This document shows positions 23,025 through 31,343 of a stretch of 50,732 nucleotides of DNA, one piece after another. The notes beneath the pieces are model-generated. The model saw nothing but the letters and a program-made list of their open reading frames with translations. It searched no databases and was not told the origin of the DNA. This stretch comes from an uncultured Prevotellaceae bacterium (GTDB taxonomy: Bacteria; Bacteroidota; Bacteroidia; Bacteroidales; Bacteroidaceae): the NCBI GenBank assembly GCA_900318795.1, contig ONLU01000012.1, positions 1 to 50,732 of the forward strand, given 5' to 3'. The position numbers and the translations under genes were made by a program. Position 1 is the first letter of the stretch. Each line of letters opens with the position of its first letter.

Positions 23025-25166
23025 TTATTTCCACCACTGAGAGCTGAACGTAGAATTCTTAACCCACTCAAGGAAGTTAGGATATGTACCCTTGATGCTC
23101 TGACGCTCGCCCAAGACTTTAAAATCTTGACCAACAGCCAACTTACAAGCAGGCTCACCCTTAGGAGATGTCATCTCAATCCAAGAGCCATTTTTGTACA
23201 CCTCCAATTTCAGTCTAGAGTCTGCCTCAGAGCGGCTACTGATACTTACATTCAGCACATTAGTCAGGTTTACAGAGGGTTTATTAGGTCCCTTGCCTGT
23301 GTTCACCATCTGCTGCAACGGAGTATTTTCGTTGATAGCATCATCACCCTGCCATACACCGAACAGTTTGTGAACCTCATTGGCATCATTACCATTGATA
23401 CGCAGAGGCAGTGTACCACCGGCATGCGTCAAGATAACCGTTGCGGGATTACCAAAGGTTACGTCAAGCACCACATCGTTGAAGTCAAAGTCTGTATCAC
23501 CAGCTGCACTCAAGTCCTCTGCAACAATGCGGATTGAATTATTATCGGTCTGAGGTGTGCTGGGAGGATTGCTAGGAGTATAGCCAGGATTGCAATTGGT
23601 GCTGGGGATGGGATTGGTGGTGTCACCATTGAACTTAAACTTCACAGTAGACTGATACCAGTAAGCAGGCTGATTAGTATTAGGAGCATCCTTATACCAC
23701 TGCTCGAAGTGGTTGTCAGTAGCAATATAGAGCTTGCCATAGTACGACATACGGAACTGCTCGTTACCATTGTGTTTGATGCTTGCAGCCTCGATAACAG
23801 CGTAATCATTACCGTTGCCGCGGAAGCCATAGCCGCTGTTGGCATTGTTAGTCACCAAATCACCATTAATCTTCAGTACTGATTTGCTGCCCAGATAGAA
23901 GTCAGAGGTATCCTCCCATGCAAAAGAGTTACAAACAACACCAGACTCGGCACCCAACACGAAAGTACCACGATTCAGGTGGAACTGACCATTGACGGTC
24001 AGATAGCAGTTGTTGATGTTGGTATTAGAATAGTTGTCAACATCGAAACTGCCGCAAGTCCAATGACCGTCGTTCATCCATGAGCTGTTGCTATTGGTCA
24101 GGTCTGTCTTGCCTGTGATGTTAACGGTACCAGTACCTTCGTTGTGCATCTTACCGCCAGCTGCCGACGAGAATGATGCGCCGCTCAGAGTGCCGTAGTT
24201 GACAATCTCGGCAGTGGTGTTGTGGAGCACAATGTTACCCGTAGCCTTGACGGTACCTTCGTTGAAGAGCAGTGCGTCGTTGTTAATCAGGTCGAGGTTC
24301 ACAGTCTCAATCGTCTTGCCTTCCTTATTATAAAGTGCAGGAGACGTGTTCATCAGTGTCAGGGCATTGGCAACCTTGATGGAACCTTCGTTCCAAAGGG
24401 TAGCCTTCTGGTCCAATGTCAGGTTATTTGCTTCAATGCTTCCGCCGTCATTCAGTACAGTATAGCCGTCCTTGAAATAAATATTAGTACCTTTAACCTT
24501 ACTACCTTCACTCATATAGAGAGCAGCATTTTCTTTAGTGAATGTAAGCGGATAGGGATTGCCCTGCCAATCAATAGCAGGAGTACCATCCCAATTAAGA
24601 GCCTGAGTAACATCCAATGTAGCATTGGGAGCCAAGTAAACGGTAAGTCTTTCGCTAACGCTTCCTAACTTCAAGGTTGAACCTTCAGTTACGCAAATGG
24701 TTGTTCCATTGCCATTCTGGTTTGTTTGACCATTATAGGTCACGTTACCATCAACGTAAATTGTCAAATCAGAATAATTCTGCGGATTGTTTAACTGCTG
24801 ATAATCAGTGTTAATATAAATAATATCACCATTATTGTAATTCTGATGGTCCCTAGCATACTTTGCACCAGTAGGCACCGTATTGCTATAACTTGGCATG
24901 GTAGGCTTGGTGATAGGATTTGTATCACGGAAGTTCGGAGTAGCAGGCATAGCAGCACGGGTGAATTCAAAAGCAGGCGCATTCGAATACGCATCATCGC
25001 TGAAGCCCCAAGTCTGGTTGGGATCTATGTAGCCACCTACATACTTTAAAAAGGCCTGATTGTACTTTGCTTGTGCAATCTCTGCGGGCGACGTGGCGTA
25101 GTCGTCCATCTTGCTACAGCTTGCAATCGCAAGTCCTGCAACAGCCATCATCAAATACTTTTTCAT
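23025..25166 (-). CDS. Large surface lipoprotein with solenoid-like repeats and LruC-like C-terminal domain
   Basis: 713 residues with a lipoprotein signal (MKKYLMMAVAGLAIASC, lipobox AIASC). Residues about 120-480 hold degenerate repeats of about 20-25 residues built on 'xLxNEGxxxxxxLxLxN' (ATLWNEGSIKVANALTL, ALYNKEGKTIETVNLDLIN, LLFNEGTVKATGNIVLHN, GKMHNEGTGTVNITGKTDL), as in beta-helical adhesins or glycan-binding surface proteins. After a Pro/Asn/Thr linker, residues about 545-700 contain AAGDTDFDFNDVVLDVTF, the Asp-rich signature of LruC/DUF4842-type domains. Function is unknown; attachment or matrix roles are plausible. It is divergent from a second LruC-type lipoprotein, and its promoter carries a perfect palindrome. 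Confidence 0.82.
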   Translation of the reverse strand: MKKYLMMAVAGLAIASCSKMDDYATSPAEIAQAKYNQAFLKYVGGYIDPNQTWGFSDDAYSNAPAFEFTRAAMPATPNFRDTNPITKPTMPSYSNTVPTGAKYARDHQNYNNGDIIYINTDYQQLNNPQNYSDLTIYVDGNVTYNGQTNQNGNGTTICVTEGSTLKLGSVSERLTVYLAPNATLDVTQALNWDGTPAIDWQGNPYPLTFTKENAALYMSEGSKVKGTNIYFKDGYTVLNDGGSIEANNLTLDQKATLWNEGSIKVANALTLMNTSPALYNKEGKTIETVNLDLINNDALLFNEGTVKATGNIVLHNTTAEIVNYGTLSGASFSSAAGGKMHNEGTGTVNITGKTDLTNSNSSWMNDGHWTCGSFDVDNYSNTNINNCYLTVNGQFHLNRGTFVLGAESGVVCNSFAWEDTSDFYLGSKSVLKINGDLVTNNANSGYGFRGNGNDYAVIEAASIKHNGNEQFRMSYYGKLYIATDNHFEQWYKDAPNTNQPAYWYQSTVKFKFNGDTTNPIPSTNCNPGYTPSNPPSTPQTDNNSIRIVAEDLSAAGDTDFDFNDVVLDVTFGNPATVILTHAGGTLPLRINGNDANEVHKLFGVWQGDDAINENTPLQQMVNTGKGPNKPSVNLTNVLNVSISSRSEADSRLKLEVYKNGSWIEMTSPKGEPACKLAVGQDFKVLGERQSIKGTYPNFLEWVKNSTFSSQWWK

Positions 25167-25206
25167 ACTTTTCGTTTTTAATTGTTACTATTGGTTAGAT
25201 AAAATT

Positions 25207-25231
25207 CCGAATTAATTCGGTTGCAAAGATA
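25207..25231 (-). promoter_or_regulatory. -7 box and start-site palindrome of the LruC-like lipoprotein gene
   Basis: TATCTTTG on the minus strand at 25224-25231 is followed at once by the perfect 14-bp palindrome CCGAATTAATTCGG (25207-25220), which would cover the transcription start. It may be a repressor site or a 5' stem-loop. The rest of the 25167-25436 gap holds an 8-bp inverted repeat, TCTACCAA (25251) with TTGGTAGA (25311), and no other gene was seen. Confidence 0.6.
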
Positions 25232-25436
25232 CACAAAAATTGAATAACATTCTACCAAGGCGTGTTAAAAAGTGCAAAAACTGGCGTAAACGTTATCGCA
25301 CATCAACTCTTTGGTAGACAAAAAAGGGAGTCTGCCGTTAATTTTTTTAAAAAAAGTAAAGGAATCGACTACAGAAACTGCCTACTTTCACTGGGTTTTT
25401 GTAATTTTACAGCCAAAAACCAAACCATATACAAAT

Positions 25437-26702
25437 ATGAAGATAAGTAAGACCACATTCATCTTTGCTCTGGCAGTGCTCGCCATGGCTTCGTGTAACA
25501 AAGACTTGTATGACAAAGATCTGTACAACGGTTTAGTGGCCAGTCAGTTCATGATAGACAATGCCGACCCTTACCACAACTGGCGTCTGACCAAGCACAG
25601 CAGCGTTATCGTCAACTCGCAGGACGAGAGTATACGCAGCATACAGATACTGACAGAGAACCCCTACACCTCTACCAATGCCGAAATAGTTGCCGAGAGT
25701 ATTATTTTCGGCTTTGAGAAGGAACTGTCCTATACGGTATCTGTCTTAACCAATGAGCTGTATGCCGTGGCCTACGATGTCTATGGCAACGATCTGGGAT
25801 ACACCAAGTTTGCTTATAATGCCTTCACACTGGAACTGTCGCTGAACAGTCTGACGAAGCCTGGTACCATCAACAAGCCCAGCTATCAGACATATACCTA
25901 TTTATATGAGAGTAACTTCCCCATGCCAGACGACTTTGACTACAATGACATGGTGCTGCGCATCAGCAAAAAGAAACCTGAGATAGGCAACAGCTACGTG
26001 ATAGACCTGACGGTAACGTTGGAAGCCTGTGGTGCCGGTGAACTCTATGCTGGAGCCATCCAGCTGGACGGTATCAGAAAGGATGACATTGAGAGTGTTG
26101 AAATTGTAGGAGGCAAACCTATGGACGACGGATACCCTACCAGTCCTACCTATATCACAGATAACAGCGTACTACAGTCAGGGCGCAATGGCTATGCCGT
26201 CATCCGACTGTTCGAGTGTGCCCAGTGGGCTATCAGCAAGCAGCAGGACAATGTCGGCGACATTGCCGTCATTCGCTATAACACAGAACCTACCAACAAG
26301 GAAAACTACAGTGCTAAGGTAAGCCCTGTGACTACTACCTATCGCATCACGTTCAAGAATAGCGACACTGCCGATGGTTTCACTTTGGAAAATGTTGACC
26401 CCTTCCTCATCCACGAATACAATACAGGATTCTTCGAGGTACACACCTATGACCACAAGTTCGACCTTTGCATCTCTCCGATTAACACCAACATGCTGGA
26501 CTACGGCAACAACGTCAGTTGGGCGGTAGTCATACCCAAGGGCGACTTCCGCTATCCGATTGAAGGCACACCGCTTTGCATTTACAGCGAAGATATTGAC
26601 GAGTATTATGGTCCCTATGAGGGCTTTGCCAAATGGATTAAAGACTGCGACACCAACCACGACTGGTACAAGACAGTTACTGACGCAACGCTGGTATACT
26701 AA
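25437..26702 (+). CDS. LruC/DUF4842-type lipoprotein
   Basis: About 421 residues from ATG 25437 (MKISKTTFIFALAVLAMASC, lipobox AMASC). The N-terminal part has 'FMIDNADPYHNWRL', comparable to 'YVGGYIDPNQTWGF' in the divergent neighbour. The middle carries FPMPDDFDYNDMVLRISKKK, the Asp/Asn-rich signature of the LruC family, followed by a beta-rich region with YAGAIQLDGIRKDDIESVEIVGG. The end has WAVVIPKGDFRYPIEGTPLCIYSEDIDEYYGPYEGFAKWIKD, seen as WVKN in the neighbour. The family is surface-exposed in Bacteroidales but its role is unknown. An upstream in-frame start (25311) would bury the signal peptide and is rejected. Confidence 0.85.
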   Translation: MKISKTTFIFALAVLAMASCNKDLYDKDLYNGLVASQFMIDNADPYHNWRLTKHSSVIVNSQDESIRSIQILTENPYTSTNAEIVAESIIFGFEKELSYTVSVLTNELYAVAYDVYGNDLGYTKFAYNAFTLELSLNSLTKPGTINKPSYQTYTYLYESNFPMPDDFDYNDMVLRISKKKPEIGNSYVIDLTVTLEACGAGELYAGAIQLDGIRKDDIESVEIVGGKPMDDGYPTSPTYITDNSVLQSGRNGYAVIRLFECAQWAISKQQDNVGDIAVIRYNTEPTNKENYSAKVSPVTTTYRITFKNSDTADGFTLENVDPFLIHEYNTGFFEVHTYDHKFDLCISPINTNMLDYGNNVSWAVVIPKGDFRYPIEGTPLCIYSEDIDEYYGPYEGFAKWIKDCDTNHDWYKTVTDATLVY

Positions 26703-26749
26703 GTAAAACGAAGAAGAAAGATTTGTTGTTTCATCCCTAAGGATTTTAT

Positions 26750-26833
26750 GTTTCCAACTTGGAAACATATGTACCCAAGTTAGAGATTTACGTCTCCAAG
26801 TTGGAAACATAAGTACCCAACTTGGAGACAAAA
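26750..26833. repeat. Four tandem 21-bp palindromic units
   Basis: Units begin at 26750, 26771, 26792 and 26813 with consensus GTNYCCAASTTGGARAC. Each contains an inverted CCAASTTGG-type core, and the first is perfect (GTTTCCAACTTGGAAAC). The array lies between the end of the LruC lipoprotein gene and the susF terminator. The rest of the 26703-27000 gap shows only that terminator and no gene. Confidence 0.8.
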
Positions 26834-26945
26834 CTTTCCTAACTAACCAATTTCTTTTTCAACGGCCTTGGGTAGATTTTGTGTAGGCTGAATATAGTAA
26901 ACATATCAAATGCGACGGCATGATGGCGACAATAACAAAATCAAT

Positions 26946-26975
26946 CAGGCGGGCACCGGTGAGGGTGTCCGCCTG
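26946..26975. terminator. Terminator of the susCDEF unit
   Basis: A 12-bp stem with one G-T pair, CAGGCGGGCACC (26946-26957) with GGTGTCCGCCTG (26964-26975), and a 6-base loop lies 26 bp beyond the susF stop. On the minus strand it is followed by ATTGATTTTGTT. Confidence 0.75.
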
Positions 26976-27000
26976 AATGTATAATAATAAGGTATGGGGA

Positions 27001-28440
27001 CTACTGCTTCACTATTGCGAATTCTCCTGTGATATCGTTCATGAAGAAAGCATAGGTTCCAGCAGGTACCCAGATGTTATCGCCACCCTGTACTCCCTGT
27101 CCATAGAACTGAGAGTCAGAGACAGAGAGCGATGCACCCCAGTTGATGTCCCAACCATTGTTTGCACGGAACTTCAGACCTCCGTCAGTAACAGTGCCGA
27201 CAGCATACCAGTTATGCGGTGTCACCTGAGTCATGGCCAAGTCGCCTCCCCAACCATTGAAGTCGCCAATGACACCCATAGCGTTATACTCCGTGGGCGA
27301 CTGGTTGTCAAGCTTAGTCCAACTGTAAGTCATTGCAGCCAGATCAATGGTAAAGGTGTAATACTCTGCACTTGGAGCAGAGATAGCCTGTGCGTTAGCG
27401 TTGATCAGTGCGCCGCTGGGCGAGTTGTCACCATCTACTGCACAACCGTAACAAGCATCCCAGTTACCCAGATCGTTCTTGTTCCAAAGCTTGAGGTCCC
27501 AAGCGCCAGTGTACTTCGTAGTGTAGGACATGACAGTTCCTGACTTCGGATAAAGCAGGGCCTTAGCCGCTCCCTCAGCATTCCATCCAGGCACAGCACC
27601 CACCATGAAGTATTGTGGAGCTACGCTCTTAATGGTATAGGTATAGTCCATCATATTGATAGTCATCAAGTACATGCCTGGTTGCTCTATCTTGCCTGCC
27701 TGCGGGCTTGTGGTGGTAAGATTACCTTCAAAGCTGGTATCACCATCAATGACGGTACCTACAACACCTGTCTCGCCCTCTGCCCAGAATTCATTATTGT
27801 AGTTTGTGGCAGAGATAATCTTCCAGTACTGATTTGCTTGAGTGACAGTAAACATAATCTGGAATTCCGGATCATCATAGACGCTGCCGTTTCCTAAATG
27901 GGTGAAAGGCAGGGCACCATCCTTGTTCCAACCGGCAAAGTCGCCAGTCAGATAGTACCCAGAATCAATAAACGGAGCATCAGGCGTAGCCTTCAAGGCA
28001 AAGGGGCTAGCCACACGATTGACATTGATAACACCATCGGCGGTAGTGACTTTTACATTAGCAGATACGGTGATGTTCAGTGTGCGTTCAATAGGACTCT
28101 TACCATAGATAAGGGTTACTGCATCTTCCAGTTCTTCCACACTGACCTTTCCGTCTGCATCGGCAACCATGTCAACCACAGTATTGCCGTCGGTGCCACT
28201 TACAGCCAGCAAATACTCACTAGCCTGCTCTGCTGTAAGATTGGTAGTGAACAACTGAATGTTTTCACCATTATCATTAGCAAAGAGAATGCTGTTGACG
28301 GTAGGCTGTACCATCATCTCCAGCTTCTGGACAGGATCGTTGGCGGCATTGCTCTGTGGAGCTGCCCAGTCGGTGTAGTCCTTGGTGCAGGAAACAAGTC
28401 CTGCCACCAAGGTAATACCTAATAATATAATCTTCTTCAT
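27001..28440 (-). CDS. susF: SusF-like outer-membrane starch-binding lipoprotein
   Basis: 479 residues with a lipoprotein signal (MKKIILLGITLVAGLVSC, lipobox LVSC). An N-terminal SusE/F Ig-like domain (about 20-150) is followed by three related starch-binding modules starting near 'SGYYLTGDFAGWN', 'QYFMVGAVPGWN' and 'YNAMGVIGDFNGWG'. The last ends in YAFFMNDITGEFAIVKQ. Three binding modules match SusF of Bacteroides thetaiotaomicron, while SusE has two. It is surface-anchored and holds starch near the SusC/D importer without enzymatic activity. It is the last gene of the susCDEF unit, 31 bp after susE, followed by a hairpin terminator. Confidence 0.9.
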   Translation of the reverse strand: MKKIILLGITLVAGLVSCTKDYTDWAAPQSNAANDPVQKLEMMVQPTVNSILFANDNGENIQLFTTNLTAEQASEYLLAVSGTDGNTVVDMVADADGKVSVEELEDAVTLIYGKSPIERTLNITVSANVKVTTADGVINVNRVASPFALKATPDAPFIDSGYYLTGDFAGWNKDGALPFTHLGNGSVYDDPEFQIMFTVTQANQYWKIISATNYNNEFWAEGETGVVGTVIDGDTSFEGNLTTTSPQAGKIEQPGMYLMTINMMDYTYTIKSVAPQYFMVGAVPGWNAEGAAKALLYPKSGTVMSYTTKYTGAWDLKLWNKNDLGNWDACYGCAVDGDNSPSGALINANAQAISAPSAEYYTFTIDLAAMTYSWTKLDNQSPTEYNAMGVIGDFNGWGGDLAMTQVTPHNWYAVGTVTDGGLKFRANNGWDINWGASLSVSDSQFYGQGVQGGDNIWVPAGTYAFFMNDITGEFAIVKQ

Positions 28441-28471
28441 AATGTAATCTCAATTATATGGTTAATGACTC

Positions 28472-29668
28472 TTACTCTTTGGCTGTGATGCTAAACTCAC
28501 CAGTGATGTCGTTGAAGAGGATAATCCATGTTCCCTCGGGCACACCAATGTTCTTACCACCATTGGTACCCTTGCCACAGGTGTTCACCTCACCATCCTC
28601 AGTGCCATAGCCCCAGTTGGTGTCCCAAGAACCGGCAATCTTGAACTTCACCTGCTCTACAACACCTTCCTCAACCGTCATGATATAAACCCAGACATGG
28701 TTCTCGCCTTCCTTGTTGGCAGGTGTCATATCGGTGTCGCTCCAGCCGTTGAAGCTTCCTGACATACAAATCTGATCATACACCTTGGGAGTAATGTCCT
28801 GAGGAGCAATCGTGCAGGTATTGTTTGCCGTATTAACAGTTACCAGATAGTAGCCTTCAGGATCGCACCAAATGTTGCCGTTGTCATCACCATTGTTACG
28901 GAAGACGGCACCATTGGGATTGCCATCGCTCATGAAGCCAAGGTTCCAGTTGAAGTCCTGAGGCTGAATCTTCCAACCATCAGTGGTGAAGTAGTTCAGG
29001 TAGGTAATCTCACCTGCACCCGTAGCCTTGTCGTAAGCATAATCACTCTGAATGAACATCGGCAGGCTGCTTACACCCGGATCGTTGCTCCACGAACCAT
29101 CCAGGATATTATTACCAACCAAATACCACATGATAGGTGCAGCATCCTTCAGCTCTACATAGTAGGGAGAAACGTTGATGGTAACGACATTAGAGTAAAC
29201 TATGCTGTTAGCATAGTCTGCTGCCAGACGAGCATAGACGGCAGTGGTGACAGGAACCTTGTCACTATCCCACTTGGCAATCTGCATCAGGCCTTTGGCA
29301 AGCTGGGCTGCATCAACAGTACCTTTACAGCTATTATAAACCTGATCAAGAGCCACATAGTCAGCCACCGTAGCACCACTCTCGTCAGCCAAGGCTTCAG
29401 CCACAGAGGTCGTAAAGCTGTTGTTGAGCGAGAACTGCATCTGATACTGTGCAGCTACAGGGAAACCGCCGTAGTTGGGTTGTGACCAAGTGAAGGCCAG
29501 GCCGCTGGTAGTCAACAGGTCAACGCTCTCGGGAGCGTATGCCGGTGTATTCAGCTGGAACGTTGTCGGCATGACAAGCGTCGGATTGGAGTCATTGTCG
29601 TCGGCACAAGCGGCGAACAGGCATATACTGCTTAAAAGCAGCAATGATGACTTGAATATATTCTTCAT
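28472..29668 (-). CDS. susE: SusE-like outer-membrane starch-binding lipoprotein
   Basis: 398 residues with a lipoprotein signal ending in FAAC and an acidic +2 region (ADDNDSN) suitable for surface export. The N-terminal SusE domain (about 30-170, 'LAFTWSQPNYGGFPVAAQYQMQFS') is followed by two starch-binding modules, one from 'IMWYLVGNNILDGSW' and one from 'DQICMSGSFNGWSDTD' ending ILFNDITGEFSITAKE. The same DITGEF ending occurs in the SusF neighbour. It binds maltooligosaccharides at the cell surface. It lies 30 bp after susD and 31 bp before susF. Confidence 0.9.
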   Translation of the reverse strand: MKNIFKSSLLLLSSICLFAACADDNDSNPTLVMPTTFQLNTPAYAPESVDLLTTSGLAFTWSQPNYGGFPVAAQYQMQFSLNNSFTTSVAEALADESGATVADYVALDQVYNSCKGTVDAAQLAKGLMQIAKWDSDKVPVTTAVYARLAADYANSIVYSNVVTINVSPYYVELKDAAPIMWYLVGNNILDGSWSNDPGVSSLPMFIQSDYAYDKATGAGEITYLNYFTTDGWKIQPQDFNWNLGFMSDGNPNGAVFRNNGDDNGNIWCDPEGYYLVTVNTANNTCTIAPQDITPKVYDQICMSGSFNGWSDTDMTPANKEGENHVWVYIMTVEEGVVEQVKFKIAGSWDTNWGYGTEDGEVNTCGKGTNGGKNIGVPEGTWIILFNDITGEFSITAKE

Positions 29669-29698
29669 AACTAATAGTCCTTATTTGTTATTGATAGT

Positions 29699-31306
29699 TT
29701 AGTAACCAGGATTCTGCTCGTTGTTGTAGGCAGGCAGCTGAGCAGCCGGAATAGCATAGATATTACGATAGGCTTCGAAGTTACGTCCTGCATAGGTACC
29801 ACCCTTCCACTGCCAGGTATATTCAGTATTACCGCCAAACTGGTTGAAGCGGATAAGGTCTACACGACGACGACCCTCGAAGTAGAACTCACGTGCCCAC
29901 TCGTCAAGGATGTCGTTCAGCGAGTAACCTGTACGCTGAGCAGCATGGGCACGACCACGTATTGCATTGATGGCTTGAATACCATCTGCTGTAGCAGCAC
30001 CGCCATTCTGGCGAGCTGTAGCCTCAGCATAGGTCAGGTAGGCTTCTGCCACACGGAAGAGGAAGAAGTCGGTGTCCATGAAAATAGCATCGTGACCGGC
30101 AGAGCCGTCAGTTTTGAAGTTGATGAACTTAGCTACAGCATAACCATTCTTGAACGTAGCGCGGTCCAGATTATTCAACTCGCGTCCAGCACCATCAAAG
30201 ATGGCACGGTCATCACCTGCGGCAATAGGCATCAGGTAAGAAGCCACCTGAGGAGCATCCAAGCTGGGGAAGAACTTCTGAATCAGCTGAGGACGAGTGC
30301 GGTTACCACCCCATACCTGTGAAGACACACCATTGGTTGCTTCCGGATTGTTGGGATTAGCATGCATATCACTGTCAAAACAGCCCGCACTGAGGAACAG
30401 TGAAGTACCCCAAGAAGTCGTCAACTTACCATCCTGCAGAATGGGGAAAATAGCCTCGTATGCTGCATCAGTCTCACCATTATCACCCATGAAGAGCATC
30501 TGGTAAGCACTCCATCCATTGACGGAAGTGGTGTTCAGACGGTAGCTGGAATCCATTACCCTCTTGGCATACTCAGCAGCCTTGGCCCACTCAGCCTGAC
30601 CAGTGTAAACCTCTGCATTCAGATAAATACGCGACAACAACAGCCAGGCAGCAGCCTTGTCAACGCGGCCGTAGCCTGCATCGGTAGACTTTTTAGCCTT
30701 AGCCTCTGAGAGGTTGGGCTCAACATTCTCAGTCAACTCCTTGATCAGCCAATCGTAAATCTCCTGACGGCTGTAGATTACAGGTGCACCCAATGACTCA
30801 GCAAAGGGAACACGTCCGAAGGCGTCCATCAGCAGATAGTAGTGCAGGGCACGCAGGAAACGTACCTCAGCCGTCATCGTAGCATCATGGTCTGAAGCAA
30901 CAGCCAGATACTGGTTGCAGTAAGTGATGCTGGTGGTCAGACGGGCAAAGTAGCCGTTAAGCATCGGGTGCGACTCATCGTAAGTATTGAAGCAAGACTG
31001 CTCAATACCATCGTCACCCCAGCCATTGATAGCCTCATCAGTAGGCAACTCGTTAGAGTTCCACATCTGGCGGATATAGCCTGACGTTCCACCGTCAATA
31101 CCGTCAATATCACAGTCACCGTTGGCACCGCCATTGCCAGCCATGGCGATGGTGGCATAGCACTTGTTGAAAAGGCCTTCATAGTTGACCTGCGTATCCA
31201 TATTAGGATCCAGCGGTGTCACGTCCAGGTCTTTTGTGCAGGAAGTCATTCCAAACAGCAGTGTAAGTGCTGCAACGGGAATTATATTCTTAATCATTCT
31301 TTTCAT
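29699..31306 (-). CDS. susD: SusD-like starch-binding lipoprotein
   Basis: 535 residues with a lipoprotein signal (LTLLFGMTSC, then TKDLD). SusD-family features include the N-terminal SusD-like domain with 'EVRFLRALHYYLLMDAFGRVPF', TPR-like helices and the C-terminal signature WAREFYFEGRRRVDLIRF. The last part has NIYAIPAAQLPAYNNEQNPGY, the usual SusD ending (IPxxxlxxNxxlxQNpGY). SusD caps the SusC channel and delivers malto-oligosaccharides. It is 37 bp from susC and 30 bp from susE. ATG 31306 is used; ATG 31297 is possible. Confidence 0.95.
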   Translation of the reverse strand: MKRMIKNIIPVAALTLLFGMTSCTKDLDVTPLDPNMDTQVNYEGLFNKCYATIAMAGNGGANGDCDIDGIDGGTSGYIRQMWNSNELPTDEAINGWGDDGIEQSCFNTYDESHPMLNGYFARLTTSITYCNQYLAVASDHDATMTAEVRFLRALHYYLLMDAFGRVPFAESLGAPVIYSRQEIYDWLIKELTENVEPNLSEAKAKKSTDAGYGRVDKAAAWLLLSRIYLNAEVYTGQAEWAKAAEYAKRVMDSSYRLNTTSVNGWSAYQMLFMGDNGETDAAYEAIFPILQDGKLTTSWGTSLFLSAGCFDSDMHANPNNPEATNGVSSQVWGGNRTRPQLIQKFFPSLDAPQVASYLMPIAAGDDRAIFDGAGRELNNLDRATFKNGYAVAKFINFKTDGSAGHDAIFMDTDFFLFRVAEAYLTYAEATARQNGGAATADGIQAINAIRGRAHAAQRTGYSLNDILDEWAREFYFEGRRRVDLIRFNQFGGNTEYTWQWKGGTYAGRNFEAYRNIYAIPAAQLPAYNNEQNPGY

Positions 31307-31343
31307 GACTTTATTCCTTTATTTAAATTGTAATGTAACTTGA

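Noticed and set aside
26178-26831. Minus-strand open frame with MFPTW/MFPSW repeats
   Set aside because: It lies antisense to the end of the LruC lipoprotein gene and owes its repeats to the 21-bp array; no signal, domain or promoter supports it.
26750-26833. CRISPR array
   Set aside because: The 21-bp units are contiguous without unique spacers, and no cas genes are present.
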